Shown here: in pieces, positions 48,890 through 56,660 of the stretch | How the letters are laid out: each line of letters starts with the position of its first letter | Position numbering within the stretch: the first letter of the stretch is position 1 | Source: Tsukamurella tyrosinosolvens | GTDB lineage: Bacteria; Actinomycetota; Actinomycetes; Mycobacteriales; Mycobacteriaceae | Assembly (NCBI RefSeq): GCF_900104775.1 | Contig: NZ_FNSA01000003.1 | Span: 2,666,001-2,730,000 of the forward strand | Direction: 5' to 3' | Length of the DNA stretch: 64,000 nt | The notes under the pieces: generated by a model | The model's input: only the letters and a program-made list of their open reading frames with translations | Told to the model about the DNA's origin: nothing | Database searches by the model: none | Made by a program: the position numbers and the translations under genes

Positions 48890-48975
48890 CGTGGGGTGTC
48901 CAGCACCCCTCGCGCCACGGGGCCTGCACGCCGCGCAGCTGTGCTTCGATCCGCCCACCGACCGAAGGAGCAGCC

Positions 48976-49149
48976 ATGCCGCACATCCGCATCGACGCCT
49001 ACTACACCCCCAACATCAAGGAGGTCCCCGAGGCGTACCCCGGAGCGACAACCTTCGCGGAGGCGATGCAGTACGACATCGACAACCTCCCACCCATCGA
49101 GCTGCTCGCGATCGCGGAGGACGTCCAGGTAACGCTCGTTGATGACTGA
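48976..49149 (+). CDS. Hypothetical protein (57 aa)
   Basis: ATG 48976 with GAAGGAGC. MPHIRIDAYYTPNIKEVPEA then TTFAEAMQYDIDNLPPIELL. No family recognised; may be distantly related to the small repeated family at 42529. Confidence 0.7.
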   Translation: MPHIRIDAYYTPNIKEVPEAYPGATTFAEAMQYDIDNLPPIELLAIAEDVQVTLVDD

Positions 49150-49208
49150 GCCGCTCGACGATGATCGCGCCGGCGTGATCTTCTGATCTGCCCCGCCAAC
49201 GAGTCCGT

Positions 49209-50195
49209 TCACTGGACGGTGGCGCCACCGGCTTCCGCCACCGCGATCGCCAGGTGCCCGAGCCCGTCAGCGTCGATCCCTGGATAGCCATGCAGCCGCG
49301 CCAGCCACGCGGCCGGGACCGCGCTCGCACCCCAGCGGGCCCCGAGCAGCGTGCCCGCGATGGCCGCAGTGGTGTCGGTGTCGCCGCCTGCTCGCACGCA
49401 CCGTTCCAGCGCGGCGGTGAGGTGCTCCTCTCCCTCGCCCGGTGTGGTGCTGATCGCCCACCAGGCCGTCTGTAGGGCGTGCACGACCCAGCCGTTGTTG
49501 CGGAAATCGACGGTCGGATCGCCGGTCTCGGCCTGGTCCAGCAGCGTCATCCACTCGGCGTGGGTGGCCCCTCCGGCGTGCGCGTTGAGAAACATCCGCG
49601 GCCCGTCGAAGGTGCCGCGGATGATGGCGTGCCGGATCGCGTACGTCCACAGCGCGCAGGGCAGGCCGGCGTCAGGGTCCGGGTGGGTCAGCGCCGAGAT
49701 TCGGCGTGCCCCGTCGATCGCCGCGGTCGCGTTGTTCAGGTAGCGCAGTGCGACCGGGGCGGTGCGCATGAGCGAGCCGTTGCCGCCGCTGTTGCTGTTG
49801 CCGCGGGACTCGACAAACCGGGTCATCTCGGCGGCGGTACGCGCGCCGTGCAGGATCGCGACCTTCGTCTGGCGGCCCACGTCCTTCGGTCCGCTGTCGA
49901 GCCAGCGCCGGAAGCCGTCGACCATCGAGTCGAGGCCGCCAGCGGTGAATGGGTCACCGTCGAGCAGTCCCTGGGCCACCACGCAGGTCAAGTCCGTGTC
50001 GTCGGTCCACTCGCCGGGCTCCCAGCCGAACGCTCCCCCGCCCTTTGGCTCGATCACCGCGGCAGGTGCAGGGTGCGTGAACTCGTACGGCGCACCGAGC
50101 GCATCACCGGCAGCGCAGCCGATCAGCGCGCCGGCGACTCGGTCCGCAGAGACGGTCTGAGGCACGCTCATGGACACAGTGAGGGGATCGGCCAT
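49209..50195 (-). CDS. ADP-ribosylglycohydrolase (DraG/ADP-ribosyl-crystallin family)
   Basis: 328 aa. N-terminal GALIGCAAGDALGAPYEF, metal site EWTDDTDLTCVV, and C-terminal AGGDTDTTAAIAGTLLGARW are the diagnostic motifs; the Asp residues bind two Mg ions. These enzymes remove ADP-ribose from proteins or nucleic acids. The start overlaps the HEPN gene stop (TGATG), so it is the last gene of an MNT-HEPN-hydrolase operon. A PARP gene lies 5 kb away. Confidence 0.88.
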   Translation of the reverse strand: MADPLTVSMSVPQTVSADRVAGALIGCAAGDALGAPYEFTHPAPAAVIEPKGGGAFGWEPGEWTDDTDLTCVVAQGLLDGDPFTAGGLDSMVDGFRRWLDSGPKDVGRQTKVAILHGARTAAEMTRFVESRGNSNSGGNGSLMRTAPVALRYLNNATAAIDGARRISALTHPDPDAGLPCALWTYAIRHAIIRGTFDGPRMFLNAHAGGATHAEWMTLLDQAETGDPTVDFRNNGWVVHALQTAWWAISTTPGEGEEHLTAALERCVRAGGDTDTTAAIAGTLLGARWGASAVPAAWLARLHGYPGIDADGLGHLAIAVAEAGGATVQ

Positions 50196-50653
50196 CAGAA
50201 GAACCCGACCTGCCCGATGAGCTGCTGCGCGTGGTCGATGATCGTGCGCGCTTCGTCCAAAGCCGAGGACGCCTCACCTCGGCTGATCGAAACCTCCGAC
50301 GGTCTGCCCGGGTACTCGATCTCGTTCCGGCGTCGACGCAGAGCATCGAAACCGGCGAAGCCGTCTCCGAACTGGGCCTGAGCCGCGTGTGCGAGGCACG
50401 CATGCCCGCCGGCGCTGGTGGGCCGCAACCCCTGCTGAATGAACACCGAAGTCAGCGCGAAGCGCGCAGCTTCGTATGCCGCGAGATACGCCATCCGCGC
50501 GTCGGAATCCAACAGCATGCTGGCGCTGCCGACTGCTCTCGCGGATTCACTCAGCCAGCTCTGTCCGTCGGCTGATGCCCCCGACACCTGGTCGAGGTGG
50601 CCGTCACGGATCATCTTCTCGATCGCGGCCTCACCGCGGGTCCATCGCCCCAT
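50195..50653 (-). CDS. HEPN-domain protein, toxin of HEPN-MNT pair
   Basis: 152 aa from ATG 50653, GGAGG six bases upstream. Helical bundle with DARMAYLAAYEAARFALTSV then FDALRRRRNEIEYPG. The RNxxxY/H motif of HEPN RNases appears as RRRNEIEY, with Tyr in place of His. Transcribed after the nucleotidyltransferase gene (23-base overlap). Such pairs act as toxin-antitoxin systems in which MNT modifies HEPN. Confidence 0.72.
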   Translation of the reverse strand: MGRWTRGEAAIEKMIRDGHLDQVSGASADGQSWLSESARAVGSASMLLDSDARMAYLAAYEAARFALTSVFIQQGLRPTSAGGHACLAHAAQAQFGDGFAGFDALRRRRNEIEYPGRPSEVSISRGEASSALDEARTIIDHAQQLIGQVGFF

Positions 50654-51242
50654 CGTGTTCCTCCACACTCGGCAGTACCTGTGTGAAGGGACGTTCGCGG
50701 ATGTCGGCCACCAAGGGGTCATAGGGCGCGGTTTCCCACTCCTCGAGCGTGCGATGCGAGGTGTTCACCTCGAAGCCGAGGCGCGACTGGGCAGCGTCCG
50801 CCGCCCGATACGCGGCGCTGCGCAACGCGTAGTCGCCGATCACGAGCACATCGACGTCGTTCGGGAAATGCCCGCGCTCTCCCGCGACGCGCCGTGCCCA
50901 AGAGCCGAAGATGAGGATCCGGTCGGCGCCGAGCTCCGCGAACTCCTCGGCGACCACCTGGGCGGGGCCGAAGGTGACGGTCAGCAGCTCGGTGAGCGGG
51001 CGCGCTGCAGGGTGCTGGGTGTTGGCACGGAACAGGCGCGTCCGCCCGACGCGCCGGCTGGTGAGCAGGCCTGCCTCTTCGAGCCGCTCCGCCTCACGAT
51101 GCAGGGTGGTCAGGGGAACATCGAGGTCGCGGGCCAAGTCGGTCATGGGGACCTCTGCGGCAGTGAGAAACAAGCGGGACAGAAGCTCCGCCTGGTGCTG
51201 GGACCGGAACGTCGGAAAGAGCGCCGGTGCTTCACTTCGCAT
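50631..51242 (-). CDS. HTH and MNT nucleotidyltransferase, antitoxin of HEPN-MNT pair
   Basis: 203 aa from ATG 51242. N-terminal ArsR-like winged helix (AEVPMTDLARDLDVPLTTLH), then the nucleotidyltransferase core IFGSWARRVAGERGHFPNDV and DVDVLVIGD (GS...DxD). Winged-helix plus MNT fusions autoregulate HEPN-MNT modules. Promoter and nested palindromes lie at the start; TSS falls near the ATG, so the mRNA is probably leaderless. Confidence 0.8.
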   Translation of the reverse strand: MRSEAPALFPTFRSQHQAELLSRLFLTAAEVPMTDLARDLDVPLTTLHREAERLEEAGLLTSRRVGRTRLFRANTQHPAARPLTELLTVTFGPAQVVAEEFAELGADRILIFGSWARRVAGERGHFPNDVDVLVIGDYALRSAAYRAADAAQSRLGFEVNTSHRTLEEWETAPYDPLVADIRERPFTQVLPSVEEHDGAMDPR

Positions 51243-51278
51243 AAATGGAATATACCTTCCATCTAAGTGAAGTGTCAA
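51240..51278 (-). promoter_or_regulatory. Promoter and nested operator of the HEPN-MNT operon
   Basis: Minus strand: -35 TTGACA (51278-51273), 18-bp spacer, -10 TATATT (51254-51249), then ATG 51242 about 6 bases later. The promoter contains ATGGAA-tatacc-TTCCAT (51245-51262) and a longer CTTCACTT...AAGTGAAG pair across it, a natural operator for the winged-helix antitoxin. Confidence 0.75.
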
Positions 51279-51670
51279 TGCCTCGAGCGATCACCCCGCG
51301 CCGCGCAGACCGCACTGCGTGGTCCAAAGGCATGATCTGCGGAATGGCCTCACTCACAGATCACGTAAGCAGCGACATCGTGGGCTTCGGTGCCACCGAG
51401 TACTGCGGGCACGGACGCACGATCGCCCTCGAGACCGAGCCGCGATGCGTTGGCCGCGACACACTCCGCAGCCTCGCCGAGGAGTTCGCAGGACACGGCC
51501 ACCAGATCGACCGCGGTGAACACGAGATCGTCCTGTTGGCCGGCAACGGGGAGCCAGTCAGCTGGTTCTCGATCGATTCCGAAGCGCTGGCCTGGTGGAA
51601 GGGCAACACCTCACTCGCGGCCACCTTCACCGAGTGTTCGGCATGCGCACCTCGCGCGACCGAACTCTGA
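51278..51670 (+). CDS. Hypothetical protein (130 aa), divergent from the HEPN-MNT pair
   Basis: MPRAITPRRADRTAWSKGMI... through GMASLTDHVSSDIVGFGATE. Start uncertain; the opening region overlaps the promoter of the opposite operon. No domain recognised. Confidence 0.55.
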   Translation: MPRAITPRRADRTAWSKGMICGMASLTDHVSSDIVGFGATEYCGHGRTIALETEPRCVGRDTLRSLAEEFAGHGHQIDRGEHEIVLLAGNGEPVSWFSIDSEALAWWKGNTSLAATFTECSACAPRATEL

Positions 51671-51682
51671 CAGGTGTTGCGC

Positions 51683-52444
51683 ATGATCCCCGCTGACCCC
51701 ACCACCGTCGCCATCGCCGGCGACTGGCACGCCAACGTGAACTGGGCCAAGCACGCGATCACCACCGCGGCCCGGCGCGGCGCCGAAGCGATCGTCCAGG
51801 CCGGCGACTTCGGCATGCTGCCCGGGCCGTTCGTCAAGCAGTACCTCGACGAGCTCGACGAGACCCTGTCCATACACCAGCTGCACTTGCTCTGGGTGGA
51901 CGGCAACCACGAAGACCACGCCTCGCTCGAGGCGTGGCCGGTACGCGACGGTGTTCACCCGATCCGCGAACGCATCACGCACCTTCCTCGCGGCTATCGC
52001 TGGTCCTGGAGCGGGAAGACGTGGCTGGCCCTTGGCGGCGCCGTCTCCGTCGACCGCGCGCATCGGAGCCCCGGGCTGGACTGGTGGCCGGACGAAGCGA
52101 TCTCGGACAGTGACGTCGCCAGGTCGATCAGCCCCGGGCCAGCAGACGTGATGATCAGCCACGACTCCCCGGCCGGCGGAAGGGTCTTAGACGAGTGGCT
52201 CGGCGTCAACGGCTTCCGTCTCAGCGAGCAACTCCAGGACGACTGCGACGCCAACCGCGCTCGCCTACGCAAGGTCGTTGACGCAGTGCAGCCCCGACTC
52301 CTCGTGCACGGCCACTACCACTGGCGCTACCGCGACCGGATCGGCGTCACCGCGGTGGAGGGCCTCGACTGCGACGGAGACAAGGTCCTCCGCAACGTCA
52401 TCCTGGTCGACGCGTCGTCCCTGACGGTCCGGGACATCATCTGA
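51683..52444 (+). CDS. Metallophosphoesterase
   Basis: 253 aa. The five metal motifs appear in order: AGDWHANVNWA, VQAGDFGML, VDGNHEDHA, ISHDSPAGG and VHGHYHWR. Size suits a calcineurin-like phosphodiesterase of the cyclic-nucleotide or RNA/ADP-ribose-phosphate class. Substrate unknown; the PARP/RNA-repair neighbourhood is suggestive only. Confidence 0.85.
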   Translation: MIPADPTTVAIAGDWHANVNWAKHAITTAARRGAEAIVQAGDFGMLPGPFVKQYLDELDETLSIHQLHLLWVDGNHEDHASLEAWPVRDGVHPIRERITHLPRGYRWSWSGKTWLALGGAVSVDRAHRSPGLDWWPDEAISDSDVARSISPGPADVMISHDSPAGGRVLDEWLGVNGFRLSEQLQDDCDANRARLRKVVDAVQPRLLVHGHYHWRYRDRIGVTAVEGLDCDGDKVLRNVILVDASSLTVRDII

Positions 52445-52497
52445 TCCGATCGCGCCGTCGAGCCGAGTCCGTCAGGTCCGGGCGCATCCTCGTCGAC

Positions 52498-53022
52498 ATG
52501 AGCACTCGCACACGCATCACTCGCTCGGTGGCCGCCGTAGCTATCGCCGCGGCTGTCTTCGCCGCACCGGCGAACGCGGCTCCCGGCCACGCGGTCCAGC
52601 CGATCTCCGTCTGGACGATCGACTACGCCCCGAGTTCCTCCGTCGTCACCGACGCCGTCATTGCCGACGGTCTCCGAGTCGCCGGATTCACCGAGCCCCG
52701 TGTGATCGATCGGCTCACTGCGATCACGCGCAAGGCTTCACGGCACCTGTCCGGCGACAACCCGAACGCGTTCTCCCAGGCTGACGGGACCTACGGCCTG
52801 CTTCAACTCACGCCGACCATGTTCGCCAGATTCCACGGTCGCGGCACTTCCGCTCGGGTGTACGACCCGGCCGCCAACGTCGCCTCCGCGTGGAACTATC
52901 TGGTGTCCGAGCATGGGGTCCATCCCAGAACGGGAGACCGTGGCGAGGTGCTCCTCGAGCTCACGGGTTTGCAGTGGTACGGCGAGGCGCGCACACCGAG
53001 TTCGGATTCCTTCACGCGCTAA
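52498..53022 (+). CDS. Secreted lytic transglycosylase-like (SLT) protein
   Basis: 174 aa with a signal peptide: TRSVAAVAIAAAVFAAPANA then cleavage. The C-terminal region ADGTYGLLQLTPTMFARFHG and YDPAANVASAWNYLV matches SLT domains (catalytic region GL.Q..). Cell-wall hydrolysis, possibly for conjugation or DNA entry. Confidence 0.7.
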   Translation: MSTRTRITRSVAAVAIAAAVFAAPANAAPGHAVQPISVWTIDYAPSSSVVTDAVIADGLRVAGFTEPRVIDRLTAITRKASRHLSGDNPNAFSQADGTYGLLQLTPTMFARFHGRGTSARVYDPAANVASAWNYLVSEHGVHPRTGDRGEVLLELTGLQWYGEARTPSSDSFTR

Positions 53023-53089
53023 CGCGCCGCGCGCGGCTCGATGGAGCCGGTGGAAGCACCATCTCCCCACCCGAACGGAAGGAGCGGCC

Positions 53090-53302
53090 GTGGCCGTCAA
53101 TGTCTGGGCCCTGATGGTGGGCGACAAGGTGCGCGAGGCGGGCAAGGACTACGACCTGATCGTGTGGCTGATCGAGGCGCCGATGTCGGCCGGCAGAGCC
53201 GAGCACTGGGGCCCCTCCGTCTACGCGCACATCCGACCCGGCGGGTACGGCGTGACTTTCGACGCCATGAACGCTGACCGCTTCGCTCCGGCGGGAGGGT
53301 AG
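53090..53302 (+). CDS. Hypothetical protein (70 aa)
   Basis: GTG 53090 with GGAAGGAG. VAVNVWALMVGDKVREAGKD then RAEHWGPSVYAHIRPGGYGV. Small beta-rich product. Two bases before the next gene. Confidence 0.7.
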   Translation: MAVNVWALMVGDKVREAGKDYDLIVWLIEAPMSAGRAEHWGPSVYAHIRPGGYGVTFDAMNADRFAPAGG

Positions 53303-53305
53303 AGC

Positions 53306-53560
53306 GTGGGATACGTCGCGCGCTTCTACCCTCAGGAGTGGGACAACGGCGAGCTCTACGCCGCCGAGCCGTACAGCGGCATCGACTGGCCGCTCTCCGA
53401 CGATGAGGCCGCCGTCGCGATCGGCGACTGGTCCGACACCGGTGACCTCAACTTCCTCCGAGAGCACCCGCGCGCCCCGACCGCGGTGAAGGACTGGCCC
53501 GGCCCGTTCTGCATCCGCATCATCGCGCCAGACGGGCACGAGGTCCCCTATCTGGTCTAG
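53306..53560 (+). CDS. Hypothetical acidic protein (84 aa)
   Basis: GTG 53306. MGYVARFYPQEWDNGELYAA then GIDWPLSDDEAAVAIGDWSD. Unknown; coupled to the upstream gene. Confidence 0.7.
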   Translation: MGYVARFYPQEWDNGELYAAEPYSGIDWPLSDDEAAVAIGDWSDTGDLNFLREHPRAPTAVKDWPGPFCIRIIAPDGHEVPYLV

Positions 53561-53609
53561 ACGGCCAGCGATCGAAGCGCTACCGCGCACGAGACCACCA
53601 AGGAGCACG

Positions 53610-53903
53610 ATGTCCGACCCCACACTGCCGGTGATCCCTCGCGATCACCCCATCGCCCGGGCGATTCTCGCCGCGGCTCCGACTGCCGTACTGGTCTGGG
53701 CGCAGGTCATCGGCGCTCGGCGCCTGATGCTGGACTACGTGTATCTGGAGGACAACGGCGGCATCCCCGGTCCTCCCTTCTACGACCTCGGCGAGCAGGC
53801 GAGCGCTGTCGTCGAGGCCAGCTGGTCTCGAGAGGACCACGGCCCCTGGGGCCGCTACGAAGATCACGGCGACACCTGGCGCCTTCAGATCGCCCGAGCC
53901 TGA
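53610..53903 (+). CDS. Hypothetical protein (97 aa)
   Basis: ATG 53610 with AAGGAGCACG. MSDPTLPVIPRDHPIARAIL... contains a helix-rich start and a beta-rich end (YEDHGDTWRLQIARA). No family recognised. Confidence 0.72.
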   Translation: MSDPTLPVIPRDHPIARAILAAAPTAVLVWAQVIGARRLMLDYVYLEDNGGIPGPPFYDLGEQASAVVEASWSREDHGPWGRYEDHGDTWRLQIARA

Positions 53904-53959
53904 CACGGCCAACTACACCGCCACGCGCGAAGCCGCGCGGCGCGATCGAAGGAGATCCG

Positions 53960-54124
53960 ATGCCCATCTTCAGCTACGTCGTCGACGTCGACGCCGCCTC
54001 GCAGGCCGAAGCCGACACGGTGATCGCCGAGCGCCTCGACCACGAGGAGGACTACGGGTTCCCGTACACGCTTCAGCACACGCGGTACACCGAGGCTGCC
54101 TCGGGGACGTACACCGGGTACTGA
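53960..54124 (+). CDS. 54-aa protein of the small repeated family
   Basis: ATG 53960 with GAAGGAGATCCG. MPIFSYVVDVDAASQAEADT then VIAERLDHEEDYGFPYTLQH. Same N-terminal pattern as 42529 and 42961, showing dispersed copies of one family. Confidence 0.75.
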   Translation: MPIFSYVVDVDAASQAEADTVIAERLDHEEDYGFPYTLQHTRYTEAASGTYTGY

Positions 54125-54125
54125 G

Positions 54126-55013
54126 CTAACGCTCGTCCGCGCCGACGAGCCCTGACTCGCGGGCCGCCTTCACGATGCGCTGCACCGTGCTCGGCGACAC
54201 CCCGACCTCGCCGGCGACTACCCGACTCGGGGCGCCGGCCGCGGTGCGCTCGAGCACGGACTGCACCACGGCGGGGTCGACCTTGACGCGCCCCGACGCG
54301 ATGAGCTCAGCCGCGTCAGCCGCTGCTGCATCGCGCGCGTCAGGGCCTTCGCCGGGTGGCACCAAGGGCCGGCTCCGCGTCTCGATCTCGCGCGTCTGCA
54401 TCAGCGACGTGATGCTGAGCGCGTCATCTGCATCGTCCGCCGGCACCATCGCTGCGTCAGGCGCCGGACGCGGCGCCGCACCTGCATCGAGGAGCGCGTC
54501 AGCTGCATCAACCTGCGCACCATCGCGCGCATCTCGCCTGGTCAGCGGCGCGTCGCCCGCGTCATGCGCGGGGGCTTCCGCGGCTTTCTGCGTCGCCTCG
54601 ATGCGGGAGAGCGTCACGAGGCCCAGAGTGCAGACCGCTACGAGCCCGTCGAGAATCAGCGGGAACAGCGCCGCGTCACCGCGGCCGTACCCGTACTGCA
54701 TCGCGAGTGAGCGCAGCGCGTCGAAGCTGAGGCGGAACGCGGCGGCGTTGATCGCGACGATGGCCGCCATGAAGCACCAGTACGTCACTCCGCGACTGCT
54801 GATGCGTGACCACATGCCGAGCAGGTGCGTCAGCCCGAGAAGTGCCACGGGCGCGAGTGCCGCCGCGAGGATCGGTCCGAGCGCGGCCCCGACCGCGGGC
54901 TGCATGCCGGTCGAGTGCGTGATGTTGCCGGCCAGGCTGGTGACCGTCGCGAACACCAGCAGCGTCCACAGCAGTCGGCGCGTGCGCGCCAGATGCGCGT
55001 GTTGCTCCGCCAC
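54126..55013 (-). CDS. DUF2637-type plasmid membrane protein with C-terminal HTH
   Basis: 295 aa from GTG 55013, GGGAGG five bases upstream. Four transmembrane helices in the first 150 residues (LLWTLLVFATVTSLAGNITH and others) match DUF2637 membrane proteins linked to actinobacterial plasmid spread. A low-complexity Ala/Asp linker leads to a C-terminal helix-turn-helix (GAPSRVVAGEVGVSPSTVQR). Supports a plasmid or integrative-element origin. Confidence 0.75.
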   Translation of the reverse strand: MAEQHAHLARTRRLLWTLLVFATVTSLAGNITHSTGMQPAVGAALGPILAAALAPVALLGLTHLLGMWSRISSRGVTYWCFMAAIVAINAAAFRLSFDALRSLAMQYGYGRGDAALFPLILDGLVAVCTLGLVTLSRIEATQKAAEAPAHDAGDAPLTRRDARDGAQVDAADALLDAGAAPRPAPDAAMVPADDADDALSITSLMQTREIETRSRPLVPPGEGPDARDAAAADAAELIASGRVKVDPAVVQSVLERTAAGAPSRVVAGEVGVSPSTVQRIVKAARESGLVGADER

Positions 55014-55097
55014 GAAACCTCCCTGAGTCGGGTCCGATGGTCGCACAGAGCGCCGGCTCCGCGGGTCGCGAGCAGAGGGCCAAGCCTGGACTCGGAC

Positions 55098-56393
55098 CTA
55101 GCGGAACTCGCAGAGGTGGGTGAGCTTGATCTGGTCCGTGCGCCACACGATCATCTCGTTGTTGCGGACGGCGCAGTGCCCGCCACGAACATAGATCGAG
55201 TCGAAGGCCCGGCCCTTGTCGTCGACTCCTCGTCGTGCGCGGTCCACGAGTCGGTCCGCGGTGATCGAGGAATCCGAGCGGCACTCTCGACCCATCACCA
55301 CGTCGGCGAGGAACATCAGCGGGATGCTGCCGCCGGCGCGTCCACGCTGTCCGGGCGCGCTCCCGATCGCGTAGTTCAGGCTCTTGGTGGACTGGTCGGA
55401 GAAGTACACACCGTCGCCGAACATCCGGCCGGTGGTGTTGTAGGCCCCGGCGTTGCTCGGCGGGCAGATCAGGCCGGTGCGCAGGATAGAGAGCACGTTG
55501 CCGGCAGTTGTTCCGTGCCAGAGCTCGCGTCGATGCTTCAGTGCGTCCTTGCGCTTCTCCCACACCGCGGCGGTGGAGTCTTCGAGCGTCCACACGCGGT
55601 GCAGGCTCAGCCTGTTGGCCGCGTGCATCGCGTTCCGCGAGCCGTTGAACTTCGCGGCGATGCGCTTGAACTCGGCGCCTGACTTGTCGAGCTCGACAAG
55701 CGTGTGCCGGAAGTCGATCGGTGCAGCGTCTTCGCTGTCGTCCTCGGTCGCGGCTCCCGTCGACAGGGTCACCGCGGACTCCAGCGCATCGAGGAGGTCA
55801 TCCTGCTCGCGGCACCACGCGCGGGTCACCCAGTCCTGCTCACGGACGTTCAGGATCTTCTGCGGGATCAGCGTCAAGTACTTCTCTACAGCCGCGGCGT
55901 CGTAGCCGGAACGCAGCTGCCCGAGCGCGACGCGCGCGTCCCCGATCTGCGGCAGCGACACCGGTCCGAGCGCGGTCGTGACGGCGCCGCTGTCGCTGAC
56001 CTGGATCCGGCCACCGGTCGCGGTGTCGATCGCGTGACGGTTGGACCGAATCAGATGCGCGACGAGGTCGTCGGCCATCGCCACCCCTCCCGGGAACAGA
56101 CCGGCGCTCACGCGCCCGGTGAGCTGTCCACGCCGAACGGTCGCGGCTGCTGATGCCGAAGCAGCGCGGCCACCGTCGAACACCGTGTAGCCCTTACGCA
56201 GCTTCTCTTCCCGTTTCGCCCAGAAGCTGTGGTGGCCCGGGTAGGTGCGGGACTGCCCCGCGCCACCTCCCACCCGGCCCCAACGCGCGAAGGTCGAGCC
56301 ATCAGGCATCTTGGACAGCTCGTAGAACTTGTTGTTGTTCCCAGCCGCGTTGACCTGGATCAACATGACGGTTTCGATCGCTCCCGACGTCAC
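55098..56393 (-). CDS. WGR and PARP (poly/mono-ADP-ribosyltransferase) protein
   Basis: 431 aa from GTG 56393 (GGAGGGG upstream). Domains: WGR (residues about 8-75, with STFARWGRVGGGAGQ), a helical PARP regulatory-like region (TALGPVSLPQIGDARVALGQ), and the catalytic PARP fold. NAD-binding H in ELWHGTTAGNVLSIL, Y in GDGVYFSDQSTKSLNYA and E in NNEMIVWRTDQIKLTHLCEF give the H-Y-E triad of active poly-ADP-ribosyltransferases. Bacterial WGR-PARP proteins are uncommon. An ADP-ribosylglycohydrolase gene lies 5 kb left. Target could be DNA, RNA or protein. Confidence 0.85.
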   Translation of the reverse strand: MTSGAIETVMLIQVNAAGNNNKFYELSKMPDGSTFARWGRVGGGAGQSRTYPGHHSFWAKREEKLRKGYTVFDGGRAASASAAATVRRGQLTGRVSAGLFPGGVAMADDLVAHLIRSNRHAIDTATGGRIQVSDSGAVTTALGPVSLPQIGDARVALGQLRSGYDAAAVEKYLTLIPQKILNVREQDWVTRAWCREQDDLLDALESAVTLSTGAATEDDSEDAAPIDFRHTLVELDKSGAEFKRIAAKFNGSRNAMHAANRLSLHRVWTLEDSTAAVWEKRKDALKHRRELWHGTTAGNVLSILRTGLICPPSNAGAYNTTGRMFGDGVYFSDQSTKSLNYAIGSAPGQRGRAGGSIPLMFLADVVMGRECRSDSSITADRLVDRARRGVDDKGRAFDSIYVRGGHCAVRNNEMIVWRTDQIKLTHLCEFR

Positions 56394-56409
56394 TACCCCT
56401 CCTCAGTGT

Positions 56410-56443
56410 TCTCTAATTTAGAGATTGTCAGGGGGGTCTGACA
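56410..56443. promoter_or_regulatory. Two palindromes upstream of the PARP gene
   Basis: TCTCTAA-T-TTAGAGA (56410-56424) and TGTCAG-GGGGGT-CTGACA (56426-56443) follow one another just before the PARP start. AT-rich sequence here contrasts with the GC-rich surroundings. Likely repressor sites or promoter elements. Confidence 0.6.
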
Positions 56444-56660
56444 GGTTTCGACCGGGAGCACCTCGCCGGAACGTGTCGGGCCGCGGACCGATGCGGTGCC
56501 TGGCCTACCTTCGCCCACGCGCCGCATCGGGCGCGTGCAACGGGACAGGGACCGCCCCCGCGTGACGGCACCCGCCCGGCCAAGCTGGCAGCGCCGGCAC
56601 CGAGAAGGAACACTCCGCACGGACGCGGGGCGTGCGCGACACCCGAACGAGGTACGCGAC

